Assembly (NCBI RefSeq): GCF_006974125.1
Contig: NZ_CP037858.1
Coordinates: 1,798,001-1,862,000, forward strand
Direction: 5' to 3'
Origin: Stenotrophomonas maltophilia
Lineage (GTDB): Bacteria > Pseudomonadota > Gammaproteobacteria > Xanthomonadales > Xanthomonadaceae
Length of the DNA: 64,000 nucleotides
Position numbers and translations under genes: made by a program. The notes beneath the pieces were generated by a model. That model did not search any database. It saw only the letters and a list, made by a program, of their open reading frames with translations, and was not told where the DNA came from. Shown here piece after piece: positions 35,977 through 43,897 of this stretch (position 1 is the first letter of the stretch; each line of letters starts with the position of its first letter).

Positions 35977-37065
35977 TTAATCGCGCAGCAGCTTGTACAG
36001 CGTGGTGCGCGAGATACCCAACTGGCGGGCGGCCAGGCTGAGATTACCCTCCGCAGCCCGCGCCGCGCGCCGCGCCGCTTCCCGCTGCTGGTCACGCAGC
36101 GGCGCATCAGGCACGGGTGCAGGCGACACCGCGCGCACCCGCAGCGCGCGCGGCGCACGCAGATGCTGCAGGTAGACCGCACTGCCCTCGCCCAGCCGCA
36201 CCCGATGCGCCGGCCCAGGCTGCAGCAGGCGGCGGCGCTGTGCCGCACTGGCATCGGCAAACACCGCATCGATCGTCAACAGCGGCAGCGGTCCCCGCCG
36301 CGGCAAGCCCAGCACGCGCCGCGCTACCCGGTTGGCCGCGCGCAGCCGGCCGTCTTCCTGCACCGCCAGCAAGCCCTGCAAGGGCGTGGCCAGCCAACGC
36401 GGATCATGCTGCACGGCCAGCACGTGCACATCGGTGAGCGTCTGCAGCAGGCGGTTTTCACTGGCCAGCGCCGCCTGCCGGAAATAGCCCTGCAGCAGCG
36501 CCGGATCCCGCTCGCCCAGGCCGGTGATATCGATCGCTCCGCAGACCTGGCCGTCCAGGTCATGCAGCGGCTCGCTCAGGCAGAACACCGGCGCGAAGCG
36601 CTGCAGGTAATGCTCGTTGCCACGCACAAGGGCAGGCACATCATCGGCCAGGCTGACCGCCGGCGCCGTGGTGCCGATCTCCGCCTCACCCAACTGCCGC
36701 CCGACCTGGATCGGCCGCAGCAGCGGCGCATCCTCCAGGCCGTGCGCCTGCTGCGCGATCACCATGCCCTGGCGGTTGGCGCAGAACATCGTCCAGCCCC
36801 GCGCGCCAAACGCCGCCCACAGCTGTTCCAGCTCGGGCTGCACGCAGCGCGCGAGCCGGCGGTCTTCGGGGTCGCGCAGGCGCAGGCCATTGCCCTGCAG
36901 CGGCGGATAGTAGGGCTCCTGCCCTGGTTGCACCCCGGCCGCGCGCGAACGCTGCCAGGAATGCTGCAGCGGCAATGGCAACAGCGCCAATGACTGCGTA
37001 TCGCCTTCCGCGAACGCAGCGCGCGCGGCGACCAGCTGTTGTTGCCCGACTGTCGTGGCCATCAT
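35977..37065 (-). CDS. AcoR-like transcriptional regulator lacking the AAA+ domain
   Basis: Putative DNA-binding regulator of 362 aa. The N-terminal half matches the sensor part of AcoR-type activators (H-S-W-Q-R-S-R-A-A-G, then a GAF-like domain to about residue 195 with I-G-T-T-A and V-C-G-A-I-D-I-T-G). A PAS-like segment at about 215-300 follows, and a Fis-type helix-turn-helix closes the protein (A-A-R-Q-L-G-I-S-R-T-T-L-Y-K). The central AAA+ sigma-54-interacting domain, with Walker A and GAFTGA, is absent, so it cannot remodel sigma-54 holoenzyme itself. Start ATG at 37065; an extended frame to 37428 only runs through intergenic repeats. It lies downstream of the aldehyde/alcohol dehydrogenase pair, which it may control. 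Confidence 0.82.
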   Translation of the reverse strand: MMATTVGQQQLVAARAAFAEGDTQSLALLPLPLQHSWQRSRAAGVQPGQEPYYPPLQGNGLRLRDPEDRRLARCVQPELEQLWAAFGARGWTMFCANRQGMVIAQQAHGLEDAPLLRPIQVGRQLGEAEIGTTAPAVSLADDVPALVRGNEHYLQRFAPVFCLSEPLHDLDGQVCGAIDITGLGERDPALLQGYFRQAALASENRLLQTLTDVHVLAVQHDPRWLATPLQGLLAVQEDGRLRAANRVARRVLGLPRRGPLPLLTIDAVFADASAAQRRRLLQPGPAHRVRLGEGSAVYLQHLRAPRALRVRAVSPAPVPDAPLRDQQREAARRAARAAEGNLSLAARQLGISRTTLYKLLRD

Positions 37066-37116
37066 GGAAGCAGAGTACACCCACGCACGCCATGGCCGCG
37101 TTACGTCCCGGCAACG

Positions 37117-37143
37117 GAATGTTCCCGTTTCCATCGGACATTC
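37117..37143 (-). promoter_or_regulatory. Dyad upstream of the AcoR-like gene
   Basis: GAATGT (37117-37122) and ACATTC (37138-37143) are exact inverted half sites with extra CC/GG symmetry inside, about 52-78 bp upstream of the regulator start. It may be an autoregulatory operator. Confidence 0.4.
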
Positions 37144-37161
37144 AGACAAGAAACCCAACAA

Positions 37162-37202
37162 GGGGTCAGAGCCGTTTTCCCGTGGAAAACGGATCCGACC
37201 CC
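37162..37202. repeat. GGGGTC...GACCCC inverted repeat, copy 3
   Basis: GGGGTC, CCGTTTTCC, 3-nt loop, GGAAAACGG and GACCCC; the inner stem has nine perfect pairs. Same family as 27765-27802 and 34345-34375. Confidence 0.8.
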
Positions 37203-37236
37203 GTGCGGTATCGACAGCTTGCAGAAAACTGTCGAA

Positions 37237-37338
37237 GGCGGGGTGGGTCCGGTTGAGGGGGTGTGAGCGGCATGGATGCCGCGACCAAGCCCCCATGGAC
37301 GGGTTCACGGCGTCCCCCTCAACCGGACCCACCCCGCC
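37237..37338. repeat. 25-bp perfect inverted repeat enclosing a structured core
   Basis: Arms 37237-37261 and 37314-37338 are exact reverse complements (25 of 25). The 52-bp core contains a GCGGCA/TGCCGC hairpin with TGGA loop, a CCC/GGG stem with ATGGAC, and GTGA/TCAC that can close them, so the transcript could form a three-way junction. No open reading frame fits. Confidence 0.8.
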
Positions 37339-37417
37339 AACCCACGGATAGCCCGCTTTTGCTGTTGCTTCGGCTTCGGCAGGTGCAGGGCGCAGCCCTG
37401 CAAAACCCACCCTGCCG

Positions 37418-38545
37418 TTACGCCGCAATCCGCAGGATCGGCTTCAACGTAATCCCACGCGTGCTGTCCTCGGCCGCCTGGTTGATCTGCTCCAGCGGGT
37501 AGAACTTCACCAGCTTGTCGAACGGGAACCGTCCCTGCTGGAACAGCGTGACCAGCTGTGGAATGAACACCTGCGGCACGCTGTCACCTTCGACGATGCC
37601 GCGGATGCTGCGCCCGCCCAGCAGCAGGTTGTTCACATCGAAACTGGCGGTGGTGCCCAGCTTCGGTGCGCCCACCACGCCCATCATGCCCAGCCCGCCC
37701 AGCGCCTCGATGCCGGCCGACAGTACCTCCGGGCGACCAGTCGATTCCAGTGCGAAATCAGCACCACCGCCAGTGATCGCGCGCACGGCCTCGACCACAT
37801 CGGTCTCGCGGCTGTTGACCACGTGGGTGGCGCCCAGTTCCAGCGCCAGCTCCAGACGTGAGGACACCACGTCAATGGCGATGATGGTGGTGGCGCCGGC
37901 CACCTTGGCCGCCATCACCGCGCTCAGGCCCACCGCACCGGCGCCGTAGCTGGCGAAGCTGCTGCCCGAACGCACCTGCAGCGAATTGAGGACCGCACCG
38001 GCACCGGTCTGGATGCCGCAGCCCAGCGGGCCCAGCAGTTCCAGCGGCGCATCATCGGGCACCTTGATCGCGTTGATCTCGCGCGCGATGGCGAAGGTGG
38101 CAAACGAAGACTGCGCGAAGAAATGGTCGTGCAGCGGCTGGCCGTGCGCATCGGTGATCGCGGTATGGCCGTGGCCATCATCGCCACCGAAGTTCAGCGC
38201 GAAGAAGTCCTTGCAGTAGGCACCATGACCGCCGCGGCACGGATTGCAGTGACCACAGGCGCCGTAGGTCAGCACCACATGGTCGCCCACCTTGAGGTCG
38301 CGCACGTTGGGGCCAACCGCTTCCACGATGCCGGCACCTTCGTGGCCGAGCACTGCAGGCAACGGCACCGAGTAGTACTGATCGCGCACGATCAGATCGG
38401 TGTGGCACAGGCCGGTCGCCACCACCTTCACCAGCACCTCGTCATCCTGCGGGCCGCGCAACCGCGCCTGCTCGATGACGAAGGGCTGCTCTTTGCCGCG
38501 CACCACGGCAGCGGTGATCTCACGGGTTGCGGTGTTGTCGTTCAT
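37418..38545 (-). CDS. Zinc-dependent alcohol dehydrogenase, aryl/benzyl alcohol type
   Basis: NAD-dependent medium-chain dehydrogenase of 375 aa. Catalytic zinc ligands are in G-L-C-H-T-D, G-H-E-G-A-G and P-L-G-C-G. The four structural-zinc cysteines are in C-G-H-C-N-P-C and A-Y-C. The Rossmann region reads Y-G-A-G-A-V-G-L-S-A. The pattern resembles benzyl alcohol (XylB-like) and class III enzymes, so aromatic alcohols are likely substrates. AAGGAG precedes the ATG at 38545. It follows the aldehyde dehydrogenase by 17 bp, as expected for alcohol-aldehyde-acid oxidation. Confidence 0.9.
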   Translation of the reverse strand: MNDNTATREITAAVVRGKEQPFVIEQARLRGPQDDEVLVKVVATGLCHTDLIVRDQYYSVPLPAVLGHEGAGIVEAVGPNVRDLKVGDHVVLTYGACGHCNPCRGGHGAYCKDFFALNFGGDDGHGHTAITDAHGQPLHDHFFAQSSFATFAIAREINAIKVPDDAPLELLGPLGCGIQTGAGAVLNSLQVRSGSSFASYGAGAVGLSAVMAAKVAGATTIIAIDVVSSRLELALELGATHVVNSRETDVVEAVRAITGGGADFALESTGRPEVLSAGIEALGGLGMMGVVGAPKLGTTASFDVNNLLLGGRSIRGIVEGDSVPQVFIPQLVTLFQQGRFPFDKLVKFYPLEQINQAAEDSTRGITLKPILRIAA

Positions 38546-38562
38546 CGTGATGGCTCCTTCGA

Positions 38563-40029
38563 TCAGATCGGGTAAGCGGGCGCTTCGCCCTTGACGGTCA
38601 ACCACTGCCACTGGGTGAACTCTTCGCCGTTGGCGGGGCCACCGATACTGGTGCCGTTGCCGGATGCACCGACGCCGCCGAAGGGATTGATCACTTCGTC
38701 GTTCACGGTCTGGTCGTTGATGTGCAGCAATCCGGTGCGCAGGCGCTCGCCCAGTTTCAGCGCGCGGCCGACGTTGCTGGAGACGATGGCCATCGACAGT
38801 CCATACTCGCTGTCGTTGGCCAGCTGCACTGCCTGGTCGTCATCGTCGAACGGCACGACCACCGCCACCGGCGCGAAGATCTCTTCGTTGAAGGCTGGAT
38901 TGTCGGCAGAGACGTTGCCAAGCACGGTCGGCGCGAAGAACAGATCACGGTGCGTACCGCCTGCCTCCAGCGAGGCACCGGCCTGCACCGCCTGCTCGAC
39001 CACGCGTGCGGCGTGGTCGCGCTGGCCAGCATTGATCAGCGGGCCGATGGCCACCTCTTCGCGTGCCGGATCTCCCACCTTCAGCGAATTGGCCTTGGCC
39101 ACCAGCTTCTGCAGGAATGCATCATGGATCTTCCGATGCACCAGCACGCGGCCGGTCGCCATGCAGATCTGTCCCTGATGCAGATAGACGCCCCACGCGG
39201 TGTTGGCCACCGCCAGGTCGAGGTCGGCATCATCAAGGATGATCAGCGAATTCTTGCCACCCAGCTCCAGCGACACCTTTTTCAGGTGCTTGCCCGCCGC
39301 TTCGCCGACCTTGCGCCCGGCGGCGGTGGAACCGGTGAACTGGATCATCGCCACGTGCGGATCACTGGTCAGTGCGGCCCCGGCCGCGCCATCTCCGGGC
39401 AGCATGTGCAGCACCCCCGCCGGCAGGCCGGCCTGCTCGAACAGGCGTGCGATCACCGCGCCGCCACATACCGCCGTACGCGGGTCCGGCTTGAGGACCA
39501 CGGCGTTGCCCAGCGCAATCGCCGGGGCCACCGCGCGCATCGCCAGGTAGAGCGGGAAATTGAACGGCGAGATGACCCCGACCACGCCCAGCGGGCGTCG
39601 GCGCGCCAGGTTCAGCTTGCCCGGTTCGGATGGCAGGATCTCACCCGTGCTGCGCGACGGCAGCGCCGCAGCTTCATGCAGTGCCTTGATGGTCACCTTG
39701 GCTTCGAAGCCGGCCTTCAGGCGGGTCGAACCGCTTTCGCGTACCAGCCACTCGATCAGGGTGTCGATGTTCTCTTCGGCCAGGCGCGCCGCCTTGCGCA
39801 TAACCTCAGCGCGCTGCTCGTAAGGCGCTGACGCCCACGCCTGTTGCGCCTGTGCAGCGGCCGCCGCCGAGCGCGCCACCTGCGCGGGGTCCGCCAGGCC
39901 GATTTCGCCGAGGGTGTTGCCGGTGGCCGGCTCGATCACCGGCTGCCGTTGCGCGGCCGCATGCCAGTGACCATCGAAGAAGGCGCCGGCCCAAAGGGCG
40001 TCCGGCAGCCACGGGGAAGATGCAGTCAT
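38563..40029 (-). CDS. Aldehyde dehydrogenase, benzaldehyde/aryl type
   Basis: NAD(P)-dependent aldehyde dehydrogenase of 488 aa. Seen: S-P-F-N-F-P-L, the F-T-G-S-T-A-A-G-R cofactor loop, the general base in L-E-L-G-G-K-N, and the catalytic Cys in G-Q-I-C-M-A-T-G-R. The whole-length pattern is closest to benzaldehyde/vanillin-type enzymes. Start ATG at 40029 follows AGGAGG. First gene of an aldehyde dehydrogenase-alcohol dehydrogenase operon; a weak GG-N10-GC sigma-54-like element lies at 40080-40093. Confidence 0.92.
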   Translation of the reverse strand: MTASSPWLPDALWAGAFFDGHWHAAAQRQPVIEPATGNTLGEIGLADPAQVARSAAAAAQAQQAWASAPYEQRAEVMRKAARLAEENIDTLIEWLVRESGSTRLKAGFEAKVTIKALHEAAALPSRSTGEILPSEPGKLNLARRRPLGVVGVISPFNFPLYLAMRAVAPAIALGNAVVLKPDPRTAVCGGAVIARLFEQAGLPAGVLHMLPGDGAAGAALTSDPHVAMIQFTGSTAAGRKVGEAAGKHLKKVSLELGGKNSLIILDDADLDLAVANTAWGVYLHQGQICMATGRVLVHRKIHDAFLQKLVAKANSLKVGDPAREEVAIGPLINAGQRDHAARVVEQAVQAGASLEAGGTHRDLFFAPTVLGNVSADNPAFNEEIFAPVAVVVPFDDDDQAVQLANDSEYGLSMAIVSSNVGRALKLGERLRTGLLHINDQTVNDEVINPFGGVGASGNGTSIGGPANGEEFTQWQWLTVKGEAPAYPI

Positions 40030-40222
40030 GGGTGTCCTCCTGTGTCGTGCGTCCATTCCACGCCCGCCGTCCGCGGCAGGCAATCGGCCATCCAGCGGTC
40101 GCCCGCAAGGGCTTGAATCGGCGGGATTTTCCAGCATGGCGACTGTCCAGTTCCTGCACAGTGAACAGCGCGGCGGCGGCACACTGCCTACAATGTCCGC
40201 CCCGCCAGCCGACGTGCCCGCC

Positions 40223-40789
40223 ATGACCGACACCCACCTGCCCACCGATGACCCGATCGCTGCCACCCGCCTGTGGCTGGAGCGCATCGTCATCGGCCTG
40301 AACCTGTGCCCGTTCGCCAAGGCGGTGTACGTGAAGGACCAGGTCCGTTTCGTGCTCAGCGATGCGACCACGCCGGAAGCACTGGTTGAACAGCTGGCCG
40401 AGGAGCTGGTGCTGCTGCGCGATACGCCGGCCGAGCAGATCGATACCACGCTGATCGTGCATCCGCAGGTGCTGACCGACTTCCTCGACTACAACGACTT
40501 CCTCGACAACGCCGATGCAGCGATCGAGGCACTGGACCTGCAGGGCATCCTGCAGGTGGCCAGCTTCCATCCGGATTACCAGTTCGAGGGCGTGGCTGCC
40601 GACGACGCCAGCAACTACACCAACCGTGCGCCCTTCCCCACCCTGCACCTGCTGCGCGAGGACAGCGTGGCGCGCGCGGTGGACGTCTATCCGGACCCGG
40701 ACGTGATCGTCGAGCGCAACATCCAGACCCTGGATCGCATCGGCGTGGACGGCTGGCATCGCCGCCTGCGTGGCGACGACCTGTCATGA
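40223..40789 (+). CDS. DUF1415 family protein
   Basis: Cytoplasmic protein of 188 aa. The DUF1415 start W-L-E-R-I-V-I-G-L-N-L-C-P-F-A-K and the later F-H-P-x-Y-Q-F and N-R-A-P-F-P-T-L-H-L-L-R-E segments are clear. Function unknown. Two starts are possible; 40223 is preferred because a TACAAT -10 hexamer at 40189-40194 overlaps the other ATG at 40193. The stop overlaps the SDR start by 4 bp. Confidence 0.88.
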   Translation: MTDTHLPTDDPIAATRLWLERIVIGLNLCPFAKAVYVKDQVRFVLSDATTPEALVEQLAEELVLLRDTPAEQIDTTLIVHPQVLTDFLDYNDFLDNADAAIEALDLQGILQVASFHPDYQFEGVAADDASNYTNRAPFPTLHLLREDSVARAVDVYPDPDVIVERNIQTLDRIGVDGWHRRLRGDDLS

Positions 40790-41589
40790 GCCGCGTTCCG
40801 CCGATTGCCGCATGGCCGGCCGCGCCGCTGTCGGGCAAGGTGGTGCTGATCACCGGGGGTGCCAACGGCATCGGCCGCGGCATCGCCCAGGCCGCGCTCG
40901 GTGCCGGTGGCCGCGTGCTGATCGGCGACCTGGACATGGAGGCCGGGCAGGCCTGCCTGGACGAATGGCAGCGCGGCGATGACGCTGCGTTCCAGCGCCT
41001 GGACATCACCGACGAAGCCAGCGTGCGCGCGTTCATCGCCGAGGCGCTGCGTCGCTTCGGCCACATCGACGGACTGGTCAACAATGCCGGCATCGCCGGG
41101 CCGCACGGCACGCGGCTGCAGGACATGGACTGGGACGAATGGCAACGCCGCCTGTCGTCGCTGCATGGCGCCTTCCTGTGCAGCAAGCACGCGCTGCCGG
41201 CGCTGTCGGCCAGCGCTGCCGGGGCGATCATCAACATCGCCTCGACCCGCGCCTGGCAATCCGAAGCACATAGCGAAGCCTACGCCGCGGCCAAGGGCGG
41301 GCTGGTGGCCTTCACCCATGCGCTGGCGATCAGCAGCGGCCCGGCGGTGCGGGTGAACAGCATCAGTCCCGGCTGGATCGGCACCATGGCCTGGCAGGCG
41401 CCCTCGCGCCGCCATGAGCCCGACTACTCGGCCATCGACCACGCCCAGCACCCGGTCGGCCGGGTCGGCCAGCCCGAGGACATCGGCGCGCTGGCGGTGT
41501 ACCTGCTGTCGTCGCTGTCCGGCTTCAGCACCGGACAGGACTTCATCGTCGACGGTGGCATGACCCGGAAGATGATCTACGCCGAATAG
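40786..41589 (+). CDS. Short-chain dehydrogenase/reductase
   Basis: NAD(P)-dependent SDR of 267 aa. The cofactor motif is T-G-G-A-N-G-I-G-R-G, N-N-A-G is present, and the catalytic set is Ser in I-A-S-T-R and Tyr/Lys in Y-A-A-A-K. The C-terminus ends in the usual D-G-G-M-T. Asp in G-D-L-D at the end of strand 2 favours NAD. Substrate unknown. Coupled to the DUF1415 gene by an ATGA overlap; its stop codon abuts a 68-bp palindrome. Confidence 0.9.
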   Translation: MSRVPPIAAWPAAPLSGKVVLITGGANGIGRGIAQAALGAGGRVLIGDLDMEAGQACLDEWQRGDDAAFQRLDITDEASVRAFIAEALRRFGHIDGLVNNAGIAGPHGTRLQDMDWDEWQRRLSSLHGAFLCSKHALPALSASAAGAIINIASTRAWQSEAHSEAYAAAKGGLVAFTHALAISSGPAVRVNSISPGWIGTMAWQAPSRRHEPDYSAIDHAQHPVGRVGQPEDIGALAVYLLSSLSGFSTGQDFIVDGGMTRKMIYAE

Positions 41590-41656
41590 AAAAAGGGGAC
41601 GGAGGGGATTAAGTCGTTTGTGCACAAACGACTTAATCCCCTCCGTCCCCTTTTTC
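41589..41656. repeat. Perfect 68-bp palindrome (MITE/REP-like), also likely bidirectional terminator
   Basis: Every base from 41589 to 41656 pairs with its mirror around 41622/41623 (34-bp arms, no spacer). Outer ends are A5/T5 runs and the centre is GTGCAC. It lies between the convergent SDR and prlC genes. A second copy with the same 27-bp outer arms but a different loop is at 46131-46207. Confidence 0.95.
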
Positions 41657-41661
41657 TGCGA

Positions 41662-41686
41662 AGGTGCCAACCAAGGTTGGCACCCA
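41662..41686 (-). repeat. SMAG-type palindrome (GTGCCAACC arms)
   Basis: GTGCCAACC/GGTTGGCAC palindrome with a GTGG header on the minus strand, 10 bp from the prlC stop; same subtype as 9359-9484. Confidence 0.8.
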
Positions 41687-41696
41687 CCACAGCGGT

Positions 41697-43727
41697 TTAC
41701 GCCATGCCCGAATGGCGCAGCAGCGCGTCGATCTGCGGTGCGCGGCCGCGGAAGGCCTTGAAGTTCTCCGCCGCCGGACGGCTGCCACCCCGCGACAGGA
41801 TCTCATCGCGGAAGCGTGCACCGGTTTCCGCCAGCGCCTGCGGCGCCTCCTCGAACGCGGCGTAGGCATCGGCGCTGAGTACCTCGGCCCACTTGTAGCT
41901 GTAGTAACCAGCGGCGTAACCGCCCGCAAAGATGTGGCTGAACTGGTGCGGGAAGCGGTTCCAGACCGGCGGATGATTCACCGCCACTTCCGCGCGCACG
42001 CGGTCGAGCAGCGCCAGCACGCTGTCCTGCGCTGGTTCGAACTGGCTGTGCAGCAGCATGTCGAACAGGCCGAACTCCAACTGGCGCACGGTGGCCATGC
42101 CGCTGTGGAAGTTGCGCGCTGCCAGCATGCGCTCGTACAGCGCGCGCGGCAGCGGTTCGCCGCTGTCCACGTGCGCGGTCATGCCCTGAAGGTGGTCCCA
42201 TTCCCAGCAGAAGTTCTCCATGAACTGGCTGGGCAGTTCCACTGCATCCCATTCCACGCCATTGATGCCGGCTACGCCCAGTTCACCAATGCGGGTCAGC
42301 AGCTGGTGCAGGCCATGGCCCATTTCATGGAACAGGGTGGTCACTTCATTGTGGCTGAAGGTGGCCGGCTTGCCATTGGCACCGCGGCCGAAGTTGCACA
42401 CCAGGTAGACCAGCGGCGTCTGCACGCTGCCATCGGCGCGCACGCGGCGGTTGCGGCAGTCATCCATCCACGCACCACCGCGCTTGCCCTCACGCGCATA
42501 CAGATCCAGATAGAACTGGCCGACCAGCGCGCCCTGCGCATCGACCAGGCGGAAGAAGCGCACGTCGTCATGCCACACCGGTGCCCTGTCCTCCTGCACA
42601 CGCAGGCCGTACAGCTGCTCGATCACCGAGAACAGGCCGCCCAGTACCTTCGGTTCGGTGAAGTACTGCTTCACTTCCTGCTCGGAATAGCTGTAGCGCG
42701 CCTGCTTCAGGCGATCGGCGGCGAAGGCCAGGTCCCAGGCCTGCAACGGCTCGATGCCCAGCTGCTCGCGCGCGAACTGCTCCAGCTCGGCGCGGTCCTT
42801 GGCCGCGAACGGTTTGGCGCGCGCGGCCAGGTCACGCAGGAAGCCGAGTACTTCGGCCGGGTCCTGCGCCATCTTGGTCGCCACCGAATACTCGCCATAC
42901 GAACCGAAGCCGAGCAGGTTGGCCAGCGCTGCGCGCAGGGCAAGGATGCGGTCGATGTTGCCGCCGTTGTCCAGCGCATCGTCGCCGAATTCGGATGCGC
43001 GCTGCGCACTGGCGCGGTACAGGATCTCGCGAAGGTCACGGTCCTCGCCCCAGGTCTGCACCGGCAGGTAACACGGCATCTGCAGGGTCAGTTTCCAGCC
43101 TGTTTTCCCATCCTTTTCTGCCGCAGCGTGCGCGGCGGCCTTCACGTCATCGGGCAGGCCGGCCAGGCGCGCTTCGTCCTCGATGATCAGCGACCACGCA
43201 TCGGTAGCGTCCAGCACGTTCTGCGAGAACTTCGCCGACAGCGCCGACAGTTCCTCCTTGATCGCGGCGAAGCGCTGCTGGGCCTCGGGCTCCAGTTCGG
43301 CGCCCCCCAGGCGGAAATCGCGCAGGGTGTTGTCCAGCACCTTGCGCTGGGCCTCATCGAAGGTCGCCGCCTCGGGGCTGCCGGCCAGGGCCTGGTACTG
43401 GCGATACAGCGCCAGGTTCTGGCCCAGTGCACTGGCAAAGCGGGTCACCCGCGGCAGGTTGCTGTTGTAGGCCTCGCGCAGTTCCGGCGTGTTGACCACG
43501 CCCTGCAGGTGGCCGACCAGGCCCCAGGCGCGCCACAGGCGCTCGGTGGCATCGTCCAGCGGGGCCACGAAGGTCTGCCAGGTGACCGGCTGCACCTGCT
43601 CGGCGGCGCTGACAGCGGCTTCCGCCTCGGCCAGCAGCACATCCAGCGCCGGCGCCACGTGCTCCGGGCGGATCGCCTCGAAACGCGGCAGGCCGGAAAA
43701 ATCGAGCAGGGGGTTGGCAACGGTCAC
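41697..43727 (-). CDS. prlC: Oligopeptidase A (M3 family)
   Basis: Cytoplasmic zinc endopeptidase of 676 aa that degrades peptides left by proteases and signal peptides. The zinc site is H467-E468-M-G-H471 with the third ligand Glu497 in D-A-V-E-L-P-S-Q. Length and the C-terminal G-G-Y-A-A-G-Y-Y-S-Y-K-W are normal for the family. It begins with GTG at 43727, preceded by GGAGA. The E. coli homologue is a heat-shock gene, in agreement with the sigma-32-like promoter upstream. Confidence 0.95.
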   Translation of the reverse strand: MTVANPLLDFSGLPRFEAIRPEHVAPALDVLLAEAEAAVSAAEQVQPVTWQTFVAPLDDATERLWRAWGLVGHLQGVVNTPELREAYNSNLPRVTRFASALGQNLALYRQYQALAGSPEAATFDEAQRKVLDNTLRDFRLGGAELEPEAQQRFAAIKEELSALSAKFSQNVLDATDAWSLIIEDEARLAGLPDDVKAAAHAAAEKDGKTGWKLTLQMPCYLPVQTWGEDRDLREILYRASAQRASEFGDDALDNGGNIDRILALRAALANLLGFGSYGEYSVATKMAQDPAEVLGFLRDLAARAKPFAAKDRAELEQFAREQLGIEPLQAWDLAFAADRLKQARYSYSEQEVKQYFTEPKVLGGLFSVIEQLYGLRVQEDRAPVWHDDVRFFRLVDAQGALVGQFYLDLYAREGKRGGAWMDDCRNRRVRADGSVQTPLVYLVCNFGRGANGKPATFSHNEVTTLFHEMGHGLHQLLTRIGELGVAGINGVEWDAVELPSQFMENFCWEWDHLQGMTAHVDSGEPLPRALYERMLAARNFHSGMATVRQLEFGLFDMLLHSQFEPAQDSVLALLDRVRAEVAVNHPPVWNRFPHQFSHIFAGGYAAGYYSYKWAEVLSADAYAAFEEAPQALAETGARFRDEILSRGGSRPAAENFKAFRGRAPQIDALLRHSGMA

Positions 43728-43772
43728 GGCAGGTCTCCAGGATACGGGCCCGGCAGGCGGGCAGCCCGTTAG

Positions 43773-43801
43773 ATATGGCGCTGCCAGGCGAGGCTGACAA
43801 G
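43773..43801 (-). promoter_or_regulatory. Probable sigma-32 promoter of prlC
   Basis: Minus-strand CTTGTC (43801-43796), 15-bp spacer, CGCCATAT (43780-43773). It matches seven of eight positions of CCCCATNT and has the same spacing as the hslV promoter. The leader to the GTG start would be about 40 nt. Confidence 0.55.
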
Positions 43802-43897
43802 GGGGCGCGGCCCGATATTCACGTCGGCCTTACGGTCACGGCTCGAAGCTCTGGCTGCGGGGGAGTCCGCAGCGGTACGTATCGAACGAGGCCCCAC

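Larger units (their letters stand above)
37066..37417. other. 352-bp intergenic region with regulatory dyad and two inverted repeats
   Basis: No credible gene on either strand. It holds, from left to right, a dyad (37117-37143), a GGGGTC-type hairpin (37162-37202) and a long inverted repeat with a foldable core (37237-37338). The last 80 bp before the alcohol dehydrogenase stop show nothing recognisable. Confidence 0.8.

Noticed and set aside
37066..37428. N-terminal extension of the AcoR-like protein
   Set aside because: The extra codons run through inverted repeats and a dyad; the family N-terminus starts at 37065.
41664..43772. 702-codon plus-strand frame
   Set aside because: Antisense to prlC; composition is that of a shadow frame.
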